Shown here one piece after another: positions 9,381-18,238 of a stretch of 64,000 nucleotides of DNA; positions within the stretch are counted from its first letter, which is position 1; each line of letters starts with the position of its first letter. The stretch covers positions 62,001 to 126,000 of the forward strand of contig JAFQJD010000003.1 of NCBI GenBank assembly GCA_017415105.1, written 5' to 3'. The notes under the pieces were generated by a model, which was given only the letters and a program-made list of their open reading frames with translations, searched no databases and had not been told where the DNA came from. This DNA is from Clostridia bacterium. GTDB taxonomy: Bacteria > Bacillota > Clostridia > UBA1381. Made by a program: the position numbers and the translations under genes.

Positions 9381-10733
9381 TCAAACCGTAAGAATTCCCG
9401 TTTCCGATTCTATAAGCAGTAAAATATCTTCCTCGCGTCCGTTTTCGGCATTTATATAGATAATAAAATTCTTATCCTTATGCGTTCCGTGGAACTCATA
9501 GCAAAGCACCTCACGCAGTGAGTCCTTCGGTATTACTGCAAGTGTAGGCGTATTGACATTAAGATGTGTCGATACCGCCGCACGGGCAGCCTCTGCGGAA
9601 AGCACCGGCTTTTGTTCGCCCCGGTCCTTATGGTTCATCAGATAGCCCTTACACTCAATACCGGTAACCTCACCTATATCCAGTGCAACACGTACTTTTA
9701 TCAGGTCTGAATACATCTTTACACCGTTTTTGGAATATGCAAAGTTGATTGTTGCAGTGTTGTCGGTTATCTCATAATAACTGCTGACCATATCCGTAAA
9801 TCCGTGTTCTGTAAGATAATTATGAGCAATTGCAGTTGCCGCATCCTTATCATAATTCATTTCACGAACATCACGACTCTTTATAAAGTATAATACATAT
9901 CCACCCTTTTTAGTGACACTCACACTTAACTGCCCGTCATCCGTATCCTTTGAGAATACATAGCATTCAATTGCGGTGTTTGTCATTTCTGACTGAAACT
10001 CAAGGCCTTTGCCTTCGTCTCCAAGAAATTCTTTTGCTTTTTTAAGTGCGTGCTTCTGGGACACCTCCGGTGCATTTTTAAGCATCACAGATTCCACGTT
10101 CTCAATGTGCTCTGAGAACGGTCCGTCATATATAAGCGACGGATACCCCTCAAATGACTTTTCTACATTTTCAAGGTCACCGAATATATCCTCCGCCGCA
10201 ATCGCACGTGTTATGAGGTCAATACCGTGTGCAGTGTTAAAGCTTATCTCACCTTTATATATGCGTGCTTCCATATCATCAAGGCTCTTGCTTAACTCAC
10301 CTGCATAATCGTTTAATTTACCAAGTGTTGTATACTCCTCCTGCGATATATTCTGCCCGTTAATCATATTCTGCGACAAAACATATGTGTAATCGCCTAC
10401 CTGCGATAAGAATTTTGCGGTTTTTTCAAGGTTTACACCCTCCTGCGGCAACTCACCAAAACACGATTTTGCTTCTGCTGCCTGCATAAAGATTTCGTTT
10501 GAAATTGATGCAAGCTGTGCCGGAGTTGATGCAAGCTGTGCCTTTGTAAGAAGAACATCAATATCGCTCACATAATCTGAAAGCTCAAAAAATGCCTTAT
10601 CGTATGAATTATTAACAGCAACATCAAGCTTGTCCTTTTGTGCAGCACATCTGTACCACATAACTGCAAGAAGTATAATCGCAATACCTAATACGGAGTA
10701 TGCCACTATATGAATCTTATTTGTTTTTTCCAT
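9381..10733 (-). CDS. ypeB: Spore germination protein YpeB
   Basis: 450 residues. YpeB partners the cortex-lytic enzyme SleB in the dormant spore and is needed for its stability and localisation. One N-terminal membrane anchor (about residues 8-27), a helical YpeB domain to about 220 and PepSY-like repeats in the C-terminal half. The gene starts 15 bases after the sleB stop with a strong Shine-Dalgarno (AAGAAAGGGAA). The sleB-ypeB order is conserved in spore formers and in Bacillus is transcribed by sigma-G in the forespore. I could not find a convincing sigma-G promoter here. Confidence 0.92.
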   Translation of the reverse strand: MEKTNKIHIVAYSVLGIAIILLAVMWYRCAAQKDKLDVAVNNSYDKAFFELSDYVSDIDVLLTKAQLASTPAQLASISNEIFMQAAEAKSCFGELPQEGVNLEKTAKFLSQVGDYTYVLSQNMINGQNISQEEYTTLGKLNDYAGELSKSLDDMEARIYKGEISFNTAHGIDLITRAIAAEDIFGDLENVEKSFEGYPSLIYDGPFSEHIENVESVMLKNAPEVSQKHALKKAKEFLGDEGKGLEFQSEMTNTAIECYVFSKDTDDGQLSVSVTKKGGYVLYFIKSRDVREMNYDKDAATAIAHNYLTEHGFTDMVSSYYEITDNTATINFAYSKNGVKMYSDLIKVRVALDIGEVTGIECKGYLMNHKDRGEQKPVLSAEAARAAVSTHLNVNTPTLAVIPKDSLREVLCYEFHGTHKDKNFIIYINAENGREEDILLLIESETGILTV

Positions 10734-10748
10734 ACTTTGTTCCCTTTC

Positions 10749-11192
10749 TTAGCGACAAAACCTATGCTTTCCAATCTGCACTATCAACGGTCTTGACCAT
10801 ATCCATGAATTTGTTGCCGTATCCGGATTAAAATAATAAATCGCACCGCCTGACGGGTCCCAGCCGTTCATTGCGTCACGGCACGCCTTATACACGGTCG
10901 AATCCGCACTTATCGGTGCATTTATCTGTCCGTCAGAAACCGCGGTAAACGCACCCGGCTGATATATAACACCTGCTACAGTGTTTGGGAATGACGAATG
11001 GTTGACACGGTTTAATATAACCGCCGCAACCGCAACCTGTCCCGTATACGGCTCACCTCGTGCTTCACCGTTCACCGCTCGTGCCATAAGCTGTAAATCC
11101 GATGTTGCGGCATACACCCTGACTGACGGATAATAAAGTACACTCACCGATAAAACCGTACACATTGTTATTATTGAAATCAGTTTCTTCAT
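10749..11192 (-). CDS. sleB: Spore cortex-lytic enzyme / cell wall hydrolase (SleB catalytic domain)
   Basis: 147 residues. A signal peptide (MKKLISIITM, cleavage near residue 28) is followed directly by the hydrolase SleB domain: LMARAVNGEARGEPYTGQ (with the catalytic glutamate of NGEARGE), AVILNRVNHSSFPNT, and a C-terminal IYYFNPDTATNSWIWSRP. The N-terminal peptidoglycan-binding domain of Bacillus SleB is missing, a shorter form often seen in Clostridia. It precedes ypeB by 15 bases, which supports a germination role over vegetative wall turnover. It diverges from spoIIR. Confidence 0.9.
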   Translation of the reverse strand: MKKLISIITMCTVLSVSVLYYPSVRVYAATSDLQLMARAVNGEARGEPYTGQVAVAAVILNRVNHSSFPNTVAGVIYQPGAFTAVSDGQINAPISADSTVYKACRDAMNGWDPSGGAIYYFNPDTATNSWIWSRPLIVQIGKHRFCR

Positions 11193-11290
11193 AGTTATCT
11201 CCTTTGCATTTTTTATCAGTATGTCCCGAAATGTATAAATTTATTTGTATTGTCAACAATTTATTCAGATTTAACGAAAGGATTTCTGAT

Positions 11291-11845
11291 ATGAGAAAAA
11301 TATTTTTTGCAGTTTCAATGCTCTGTGTTTTTATGCTTTCTTTGTGCATGTATACCGACACAATAACAAATGACCTTAAAAACAACATTATACGGTTACA
11401 TATACTCGCAAGAAGCAACAGCGATTATGACCAGAAAATAAAGCTTGCAGTCCGCGACGAGGTTATTGAGGCGGTATCAGATATACCCATAACCGACACC
11501 GAAAAATTCATTGCGGTTTCCGAAAAAACCGCAAATGAATACCTCAAAGCCAACAGCATCCCATACCGTGCAAAAGCCGAATACGGTACTTTCACATTCC
11601 CACGTAAATCATACGGTAATATCTCACTTCCTGCAGGGCAATACCGCGGTGTTCGTATTCTTTTAGACAATGGCAATGGCAAAAACTGGTGGTGTGTGAT
11701 GTATCCGCCTCTGTGTGTTACAGAAAAAGCTGATGAAGCCTCCGAAGCATTGAAGCAATCACTCAACTCCGGGACATACGAGGTAATAACAAAAAAGCCC
11801 GAGGTACGTTTCAAAATCCTCGAGCTTTTGTCACAGATTATTTAG
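11291..11845 (+). CDS. spoIIR: Stage II sporulation protein R
   Basis: 184 residues. SpoIIR is made in the forespore and secreted to trigger SpoIIGA processing of pro-sigma-E in the mother cell. The ATG at 11291 follows AAAGGA. The hydrophobic N-terminus (residues about 3-19) acts as signal or anchor. The family signature is visible as IIRLHILARSNSDYDQ and LKLAVRD-like KLAVRDEVIEAV near residues 32-65, and a conserved C-terminal WWCVMYPPLCV. The last 8 bases overlap the 3' end of the convergent DUF3298 gene. An upstream ATG at 11204 lacks a ribosome site. Confidence 0.92.
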   Translation: MRKIFFAVSMLCVFMLSLCMYTDTITNDLKNNIIRLHILARSNSDYDQKIKLAVRDEVIEAVSDIPITDTEKFIAVSEKTANEYLKANSIPYRAKAEYGTFTFPRKSYGNISLPAGQYRGVRILLDNGNGKNWWCVMYPPLCVTEKADEASEALKQSLNSGTYEVITKKPEVRFKILELLSQII

Positions 11846-12539
11846 TTGTCTTATACCGGTCTTTAAGTATCGGTGCAATCCTCTCATACGGTATTGCAAA
11901 CTCAATAAATCCCTTTGCATAATATGAGAGCTCATATGGCGGGAAGAATATCACAAGCTCGGTATCGGTCATATAAAACCGATTTTCGTTCTCACTTGTA
12001 ATTTCAGGCTTTGCCCACAGTTCTCCGTATTTTTCGGGGTTTTCTTCTACCATTTTTGCAATTACAGCATTAAGCTTTGAGATATAGTCTTTGTCGGAGA
12101 ACAGTTCGGATAGTTTCAGGTTATGTGGGTTTTCGGATGTAACATTAACCGTTACCGGTATCCATAGGGTAGTGCCATGTGCACCGCCGGTATATGTATA
12201 TACCTCTGTTATAAACGATATTATATCCGTTGTGTTCCGCTTTACCTTCTGTGTTATGCTCAATGCTGATTTTACACCCTTTGGCAACGACTCCTTTGCC
12301 TCAAGTGCCAATGCATCAAAGCTTTTTATTGCTTCCTCCACATCCTCACGCACAGCCATATTCAGTTCCGATTCATATTCTTTATTCTTAAATCCGTCAA
12401 ACTCTATCACCTCGGCATATACTGAGGAATAGTCACTCTCCTGCTCCTCCTTTTGTGTTTTTACACTGTACCCATCGGAAAATAACGCACAGCCGGAAAG
12501 TATAACTGCCAGACCACCTGCCACCAGACGTTTATACAC
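11838..12539 (-). CDS. DUF4163/DUF3298 (RsiV-like) predicted lipoprotein
   Basis: 233 residues if started at the GTG at 12539, which has the purine run AGGGGGAG just upstream. An in-frame ATG at 12569 lacks such a site and would overlap spoIVA. The signal peptide ends in a lipobox (AVILSGC). Residues about 45-125 resemble DUF4163, ending with YTGGAHG, and about 140-225 resemble DUF3298, as in the extracellular part of the anti-sigma factor RsiV and the PdaC deacetylase. No sigma gene is adjacent and no catalytic domain is visible, so the role is unknown. It directly follows spoIVA, perhaps co-transcribed. Confidence 0.8.
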   Translation of the reverse strand: MYKRLVAGGLAVILSGCALFSDGYSVKTQKEEQESDYSSVYAEVIEFDGFKNKEYESELNMAVREDVEEAIKSFDALALEAKESLPKGVKSALSITQKVKRNTTDIISFITEVYTYTGGAHGTTLWIPVTVNVTSENPHNLKLSELFSDKDYISKLNAVIAKMVEENPEKYGELWAKPEITSENENRFYMTDTELVIFFPPYELSYYAKGFIEFAIPYERIAPILKDRYKTTK

Positions 12540-12553
12540 AATACTCCCCCTTT

Positions 12554-14032
12554 TTAAAGGATAAGACACAGAAGCCCTCCGCTTCCCTCATTTATAATCC
12601 GCTCCAGAGTTTCACGAAGCTTACCCTGTGCATCCTCCGGCATCCTTTCAAGCTTGTTTTTGAGTCCGTCGTTGACAAGCTCATTAAGGGTTTTTCCGAA
12701 TATATTTGATTCCCACAGCTTTGCCGGATCCTCTTCATATTCCTCAAGAAGATGCTCAATAAGCTCCTCTGACTGTTTTATCGTTCCGACTATGGGGCTT
12801 ACAGAGGTTTCTATATCAGCCCTCATAAGATGAATCGACGGTGCACAGGCTTTGAGTTTTATACCGTAGCGTCCGCCCTGCTTTATTATCTTCGGCTCTT
12901 CAAGTACCATTTCCTCACTCTTTGGTGATACAATCCCGTAGCCGGTTGTACGAACGGAGTCTATAGCTTCTCTTATATGCTCATACTCCTTCTTCATAGC
13001 AGACATCTCGGATACTTCCTTTAACAGCTGCTCATCATTTTCTATCTTTGTACCCGAATATTCGCTCAACACTTTATAGAATACACCGTCTTCAAACTCA
13101 AGTGCAATCTTTACCGTTCCCTGACCTAAATCTATGGTGTCTGAATATGCTCTTTTCACATAATCAGGTGTATTAAGATGCATACACACACTATCCACAT
13201 CACGCAGATTACGTGCATCCGACACTGCTTCTGCCGCCTCGGCATATACTGACTTTAACAGCTCGTGTTCAGGTGATAAGTGTTTTAACCAGCACGGTAT
13301 TTTTATTTCAATTTCACTTAACGGGAACTCCATAAGTATTTTGTTTATTATTCTTTTTATGTCCTCACCGTTAAGCTCCTCACAGTTTACTGTCATCACT
13401 GACACATCGTGTTCCTTCTCTATTTGCGACGCTATCGTTTTTGCCTCATCAGACGCCGGATTTGCAGAGTTTAAAAGCACAACAAACGGTTTATTTATCG
13501 CCTTGAGTTCTTTTATAACACGTGTTTCTGCATCAACATATCCCTCTCTTGGAATTTCAGAAAATGACCCGTCTGTCGTAACAACAAGCCCTATTGTCGA
13601 ATGGTCACATATGACCTTCTTTGTTCCAAGCTCTGCTGCATCATTAAACGGAATCGGATGGTCAAACCATGGTGTATTCACCATTCTCGGCTCGCCGTCC
13701 TCCTCATAACCTAAAGACTCGTCTACTATATATCCCACACAGTCAATCATTCTCACACGCATACTTGCGTTATCACCCGGAGCTATCTCAACCGCCTCAT
13801 TGGGAATGAACTTAGGCTCCGTTGTCATAATTGTTCTGCCTGATGCAGACTGCGGCAGTTCATCACGTGTACGCTCTGCCTGATATACATTCGTCATATT
13901 CGGGATAACAAGGGTGTCCATAAACTTTTTTATGAATGTAGATTTACCGGTTCTTACAGGACCAACCACGCCTATATAAACGTCTCCGTTATTACGCCGT
14001 GCAATATCACGGTAGATATTCGTTTCTTCCAT
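12554..14032 (-). CDS. spoIVA: Stage IV sporulation protein A, coat morphogenetic ATPase
   Basis: 492 residues, the same length as I recall for Bacillus subtilis SpoIVA. This cytoskeleton-like ATPase polymerises on the forespore surface as the basement layer of the coat and links cortex assembly. Walker A GPVRTGKST is near residue 22. ETRVIKELKAINKPFVVLLN carries the Walker-type strand near 175-195. The C-terminus ends in a hydrophobic GGLLCLIL tail, as needed for membrane/SpoVM association. GGAGGAAGCGAA precedes the ATG at 14032. An upstream in-frame ATG at 14158 adds unrelated residues. Confidence 0.97.
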   Translation of the reverse strand: MEETNIYRDIARRNNGDVYIGVVGPVRTGKSTFIKKFMDTLVIPNMTNVYQAERTRDELPQSASGRTIMTTEPKFIPNEAVEIAPGDNASMRVRMIDCVGYIVDESLGYEEDGEPRMVNTPWFDHPIPFNDAAELGTKKVICDHSTIGLVVTTDGSFSEIPREGYVDAETRVIKELKAINKPFVVLLNSANPASDEAKTIASQIEKEHDVSVMTVNCEELNGEDIKRIINKILMEFPLSEIEIKIPCWLKHLSPEHELLKSVYAEAAEAVSDARNLRDVDSVCMHLNTPDYVKRAYSDTIDLGQGTVKIALEFEDGVFYKVLSEYSGTKIENDEQLLKEVSEMSAMKKEYEHIREAIDSVRTTGYGIVSPKSEEMVLEEPKIIKQGGRYGIKLKACAPSIHLMRADIETSVSPIVGTIKQSEELIEHLLEEYEEDPAKLWESNIFGKTLNELVNDGLKNKLERMPEDAQGKLRETLERIINEGSGGLLCLIL

Positions 14033-14151
14033 TTCGCTTCCTCCTTGAATTTGCTTTTCATTCCATATATATTCCTGCTGATGTAAAATATGCAGGCTTT
14101 TTAAGCGATTTTTGTTCTTTGGAAAAAGTTTGATTATTTTTAAAATATGGC

Positions 14152-14179
14152 TTGACAAAAGATTTAAAAGTAGTATAAT
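14152..14179 (+). promoter_or_regulatory. Sigma-A promoter of the MATE transporter gene
   Basis: Perfect TTGACA (14152-14157) and perfect TATAAT (14174-14179) with a 16-base spacer, 31 bases before the start codon. Confidence 0.85.
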
Positions 14180-14210
14180 ACAGGTAAATCACAGATTTGT
14201 GAGGAGTTGA

Positions 14211-15572
14211 ATGGATATGAAAAACAAGAAAACAATCGATTTGACCACAGGTCCGTTACTGGGTAAAATTGTACTTTTTACTATCCCTATATTGCTTACG
14301 GGAATATTGCAGCTGCTTTTTAATGCTGTTGATATGGTTGTTGTCGGAAGATTCTGCGGAAGCACTTCACTTGCGGCTGTAGGCTCTACAGGCTCAATAA
14401 CAAACCTTGTTGTCTGTCTTTTTATGGGGCTCTCTGTAAGCTCAGGAATTATGATTTCCCACGCAGTAGGAGGAAGACAGAAAAAAGAGATTGACAGAGT
14501 TTTGCATACCTCCACGCTTTCAAGCTTTCTTATCGGAGCAGTGCTCGGAGTAATCGGTTTCATAATAACACCGTGGCTGTTAAAGCTTACCAATACCCCC
14601 GATGATGTAATCGGCAAGGCAACAACCTATATGCGGATAATATTTATTGGTATGCCCGTAAATATGCTCTTTAACTTTTGTGCGAGTATGTTACGCTCAA
14701 CAGGTGATTCAATCCGACCGCTGATATATCTTGTAATTGCAGGTATTACAAACGTGGTACTGAATGTCATTCTGGTTACAATTGTTAATCTTGACGTTGC
14801 AGGTGTTGCAATTGCAACAATAGTATCTCAGGCAATATCAGCATTCCTTATAGTATACCGACTTGCAAAAGGAACAGAACATTTAAAGCTTAAGCGTTAT
14901 AAATTACATATATCCATGCCACATCTTAAGAAGCTTATGTCAATAGGCATCCCGGCGGGCGTACAGAGTATGATGTTCTCAATTTCAAATACCATAATAC
15001 AGTCATCAATCAACTCCTTCGGCACTGCCGCTATCGCAGGTAACTCTGCCGGAAGCAGTATAGACGGATTTTTGTATATGAGTATGAACTCATTCTATCA
15101 GGCGGCAATAACTGCTGCAGGGCAGAATATGGGTGCACACAGGTACGGAAGAATAGCACGCAGTGCCGGTGTATGCTTGATTGCAGCCGCATTTTTAGGT
15201 TTTGCCCTTGGACTTTTTTCAAAAATCTTTGCACCCGAGCTTCTGTCAATATATACTACCGATGCCGAAGCAATCGAAGTAGGAATAATGCGACTTAACA
15301 TAATGGGCTCTTTCTATCTCCTGTGCGGACTTATGGAGGTGCTTGTCGGAATTATCCGCGGTATGGGACATTCATTTACAACTATGATAGTTTCAATTAT
15401 AGGTGTATGCGGTATCAGAATTGTATGGATTTATACCATATTCCAAAAAATACACACACTGGAATGTCTGTATTTCTCATACATAGTATCGTGGGCGTTT
15501 GTCATTATAGTAGATGCAATTATGCTTGCGGTTTATCTCCAAAAACTTAAAAGAACACCTATACAGCAATAA
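14211..15572 (+). CDS. MATE-family multidrug/metabolite efflux transporter
   Basis: 453 residues, about 12 predicted membrane segments. It likely exchanges cationic compounds for Na+ or H+ at the cytoplasmic membrane. Characteristic segments: NAVDMVVVGRFCGSTSLAAV near residues 36-55, VGSTGSITNLVVCLFMGLS after it, SVSSGIMISHAVGG, and the second-half counterpart GNSAGSSIDGFLYM near 275. GAGGAG lies 6 bases before the ATG. Monocistronic between a consensus promoter and a terminator. The substrate is not predictable. Confidence 0.93.
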   Translation: MDMKNKKTIDLTTGPLLGKIVLFTIPILLTGILQLLFNAVDMVVVGRFCGSTSLAAVGSTGSITNLVVCLFMGLSVSSGIMISHAVGGRQKKEIDRVLHTSTLSSFLIGAVLGVIGFIITPWLLKLTNTPDDVIGKATTYMRIIFIGMPVNMLFNFCASMLRSTGDSIRPLIYLVIAGITNVVLNVILVTIVNLDVAGVAIATIVSQAISAFLIVYRLAKGTEHLKLKRYKLHISMPHLKKLMSIGIPAGVQSMMFSISNTIIQSSINSFGTAAIAGNSAGSSIDGFLYMSMNSFYQAAITAAGQNMGAHRYGRIARSAGVCLIAAAFLGFALGLFSKIFAPELLSIYTTDAEAIEVGIMRLNIMGSFYLLCGLMEVLVGIIRGMGHSFTTMIVSIIGVCGIRIVWIYTIFQKIHTLECLYFSYIVSWAFVIIVDAIMLAVYLQKLKRTPIQQ

Positions 15573-15601
15573 AAAAATCCCGAACATAGTTCGGAATTTT
15601 T
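15571..15601. terminator. Bidirectional terminator between MATE and U32 genes
   Basis: CCGAAC (15580-15585) pairs with GTTCGG (15589-15594) over a three-base loop, flanked by seven A residues on the left and seven T residues on the right. It can terminate both convergent genes, and the A run overlaps the MATE stop. Confidence 0.85.
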
Positions 15602-16828
15602 TTATGCTCTTTTCTTGCGTATCATTGCACCCTCACATACAGGCGTATCACAATCCATTGTGATTACCTCTTCTGCGTGCGGTGCGACATCTACACTTTC
15701 GCCTTTTTCGTTTTTCATATTCTGTGCAGTAATTTTTATATATGGCTTCTGAGGTTGGATTATCTCTAGCTCGTCACCCTCAAAAAAACGGTTTCTCTGA
15801 CTTAGTGTCATTCGCTTTGTACCCTCATCATAGCCGGTAACGATACCCACAAGCTCGTAATCACGGATATATGAGCTTGTTTCATACACCTGAGCGTCAG
15901 TGCCCGGTTTTCCGAAATAGAAGCCCGTAGTATACGGACGGTGACTTACCTTACAAAGTTCTTCCATTTCTTCAGGATTAAATACATAATTTTCGGGATC
16001 GGCACAGTAGCGGTCAATCTCACGGCGGTATGCACCCACAACTGTTGCAACATAGAATGCAGTCTTTACACGTCCCTCTATTTTAAGGCTTGCAATACCG
16101 CTTTGTACAAGCTCAGGAATATACTCAATCGTACATAAATCCTTTGAGTTGAATATGAACGTGCCTCGCTCATTTTCAAACACATCAAAATACTCACCCG
16201 GACGTTTCTCCTCAACCAATGAATAATTCCATCTGCACGGATGTGCACATGCACCGAGGTTTGAGTTTCTGCCCGTCATATAGTTTGATAAAAGACATCT
16301 GCCCGAATACGAAATACACATTGCACCGTGAATAAATGCTTCAAGCTCAAGGTCAGGCGAAACATTTTTCTGTATTTCTTCTATCTCTTTAAAAGACATC
16401 TCACGACCCAGAACCACACGTTCTGCTCCGAGCTTATGCCACATATCAGCCGTCATATAGTTGGTGTTATTCGCCTGAGTGCTTACGTGGATTGGAATTT
16501 CCGGTGCAAGAGTACGCATCATATTAAATAGTCCGAGGTCTGCAATCAGCACCGCATCAAAGCCAAACGGGCGGATTTCGTTTATAAACTCACGAAACTT
16601 TGCAACATCACGGTTGTGTGCAATTATATTCGCTGTAAGATAGACCTTTTTGCCGCGGTCGTGTGCATATTTAAGTCCCTCTTTCATATTCTCGGTCGAA
16701 AAATTTTCCGCCGCAACACGCAGTGAAAATGCCTCACCGCCAATATATACAGCATCAGCACCGTAATCAATCGCCGCTTTTAATTTTTCAAGACTGCCTC
16801 CGGGGGCAAGTAGTTCAGGTTTTTTCAT
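15602..16828 (-). CDS. U32-family protein (peptidase U32 / tRNA hydroxylation type)
   Basis: 408 residues from the ATG at 16828, which has AGAGG upstream. An ATG five codons earlier overlaps the preceding stop and lacks a site. The U32 signature is visible: EAFIHGAMCISYSGRCLLS near residues 164-182, with conserved cysteines and the following GACAHPCRW. N-terminal PELLAPGGSLEKLKAAIDYG is typical. Members are annotated as collagenase-like peptidases, but characterised relatives (TrhP/RlhA type) act in RNA hydroxylation, which I consider more likely than proteolysis. A C-terminal beta-barrel lies from about 320. Confidence 0.92.
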   Translation of the reverse strand: MKKPELLAPGGSLEKLKAAIDYGADAVYIGGEAFSLRVAAENFSTENMKEGLKYAHDRGKKVYLTANIIAHNRDVAKFREFINEIRPFGFDAVLIADLGLFNMMRTLAPEIPIHVSTQANNTNYMTADMWHKLGAERVVLGREMSFKEIEEIQKNVSPDLELEAFIHGAMCISYSGRCLLSNYMTGRNSNLGACAHPCRWNYSLVEEKRPGEYFDVFENERGTFIFNSKDLCTIEYIPELVQSGIASLKIEGRVKTAFYVATVVGAYRREIDRYCADPENYVFNPEEMEELCKVSHRPYTTGFYFGKPGTDAQVYETSSYIRDYELVGIVTGYDEGTKRMTLSQRNRFFEGDELEIIQPQKPYIKITAQNMKNEKGESVDVAPHAEEVITMDCDTPVCEGAMIRKKRA

Positions 16829-16839
16829 TCTTTTTCCTC

Positions 16840-17022
16840 TCATATCAGATTGATACCGTAACCCAATACTTTCATTTTCTTTCCGTTGTTTTCTATCTGT
16901 TCGGATAACGAAGACGGAAAACTGTCCCTGAAGCTTGTTACAAACTCATACTCGTATTCATATTCATAAACACCGCTTCCAAAAGAACCAGATGATTTTA
17001 ATTTCAGAATACTCTGTGACAT
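16840..17022 (-). CDS. Small protein of unknown function between hydF and the U32 gene
   Basis: 60 residues. AAAAGGAGAG lies 7-8 bases upstream of the ATG, and the stop overlaps an ATG of the next gene (ATGA), so the spacing is that of a real operon gene. Residues 19-26 are an alternating Tyr-Glu run (YEYEYEYE), followed by FVTSFRDSFPSSLSEQIENN. No signal peptide or membrane segment. I do not recognise a family. It sits where several clostridia have a short ORF, but it does not look like ZapA. Function unknown. Confidence 0.6.
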   Translation of the reverse strand: MSQSILKLKSSGSFGSGVYEYEYEYEFVTSFRDSFPSSLSEQIENNGKKMKVLGYGINLI

Positions 17023-17039
17023 ATCCGTCTCTCCTTTTC

Positions 17040-18221
17040 TTATTTTTCAAATATTTCCATACTGCGTTTTAGAATACCGCTTGCGTATGAAAGCACTACA
17101 CCGTAGTTTGTAACAGCAACGCCTGCATCACGGCAAATTGCGATTCTGTTCTGCATTGTTTTGGAGTTCAGCATACAACCCCCACAGTGTATCACCAAAT
17201 CATACTCTGATAAATCAGCAGGGAAATCGTGATGGACACTGTATTCAAATTCGAGTTCCTTGCCGGTGTATTTGCGAAGTATGTTCGGGATTTTCACCCT
17301 GCCGATATCCTCGTGTGAGGTGTTATGCGTGCACGCCTCCGCCATAAGAATACGTGCCTTGTCGGGCAGGCAGTCAAGTGCCGCCGCACCTTCGGCAAGC
17401 GTTTTTATATCGCCCTTTGTATTTGCAAGAAGCATTGAGAATGATGTGAGCTTTATATCCTCCGGAACAATTTCTGAGACCTTTTTAAATATCTGCGAAT
17501 CTGTTACCACAAGGTCAACTTTTTCAAGCGCGTCTAAAGTATCCTTTAGCTCTGTATCACGTACACATACTGCACGCATACCGTTATCAAGGCAGTCCCG
17601 AATGAGCTGTACCTGCGGCAAAATAAGTCTGCCTTTTGGTGCTTCAGAATCTATCGGGATAACGAGCACCACCATTGCTCCTCTATCAAGAAGTCCGCCA
17701 AGAAGGCTCTTTTCCTCTTTTACCGTTTTTGTGAGCTTTGATATAAGTTTTTCCCTGAAATCCTCAACCGTTTTTTCGTCTTTTACAGACACGCACACAG
17801 CATCGGGATAATCTTTTACCGCATCATTTACGCCTAAATCTGATTTGGTGAACACAAGAATGTGCGGTATTTTTCTTTTTTCAAATTCCTTGCACGCACT
17901 CTCATAAGCGGTTTTGTCAAACCCTGTTATATCAGCTGTATAAATCGCAAAATCGGTGCGGTCGAGCAACTTGTTTGTTTTTTCCTGTCTCTTGTCACCG
18001 ATTTCTGTTCTATCTCCCCAACCGGCTGTATCTGTCAGAGCAACAGGCCCGAACGGAATCAGCTCCATTGCCTTTGTTACGGGGTCTGTCGTTGTACCCT
18101 CCTTTTCGGAAACTATCGCCATATCCTGACCGATAAGCTTGTTAAAAAGCGAGGACTTGCCAGAGTTTGTGTTTCCGAAAATCGTTATATGCGTTCTTAA
18201 AGATAACGGCGTTTTCTCCAT
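17040..18221 (-). CDS. hydF: [FeFe] hydrogenase H-cluster maturation GTPase HydF
   Basis: 393 residues. Scaffold GTPase that assembles the 2Fe subcluster with HydE and HydG and delivers it to the hydrogenase. Walker A GNTNSGKSSLFN near residues 16-27, DTAGWGD (G3) near 63, TKSD (G4) near 125. The C-terminal domain has the Fe-S ligands: Cys in EACTHNTS near 298 and HCGGC near 347-351. The N-terminus follows AAAGGGG. No hydA, hydE or hydG is in the window. Its presence indicates an H2-metabolising anaerobe. Confidence 0.95.
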   Translation of the reverse strand: MEKTPLSLRTHITIFGNTNSGKSSLFNKLIGQDMAIVSEKEGTTTDPVTKAMELIPFGPVALTDTAGWGDRTEIGDKRQEKTNKLLDRTDFAIYTADITGFDKTAYESACKEFEKRKIPHILVFTKSDLGVNDAVKDYPDAVCVSVKDEKTVEDFREKLISKLTKTVKEEKSLLGGLLDRGAMVVLVIPIDSEAPKGRLILPQVQLIRDCLDNGMRAVCVRDTELKDTLDALEKVDLVVTDSQIFKKVSEIVPEDIKLTSFSMLLANTKGDIKTLAEGAAALDCLPDKARILMAEACTHNTSHEDIGRVKIPNILRKYTGKELEFEYSVHHDFPADLSEYDLVIHCGGCMLNSKTMQNRIAICRDAGVAVTNYGVVLSYASGILKRSMEIFEK

Positions 18222-18238
18222 AGCAATCCCCTTTCTTT

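Noticed and set aside
11065-11418. Minus-strand ORF overlapping the sleB signal peptide and spoIIR
   Set aside because: It overlaps sleB in another frame and is antisense to spoIIR. No motif.
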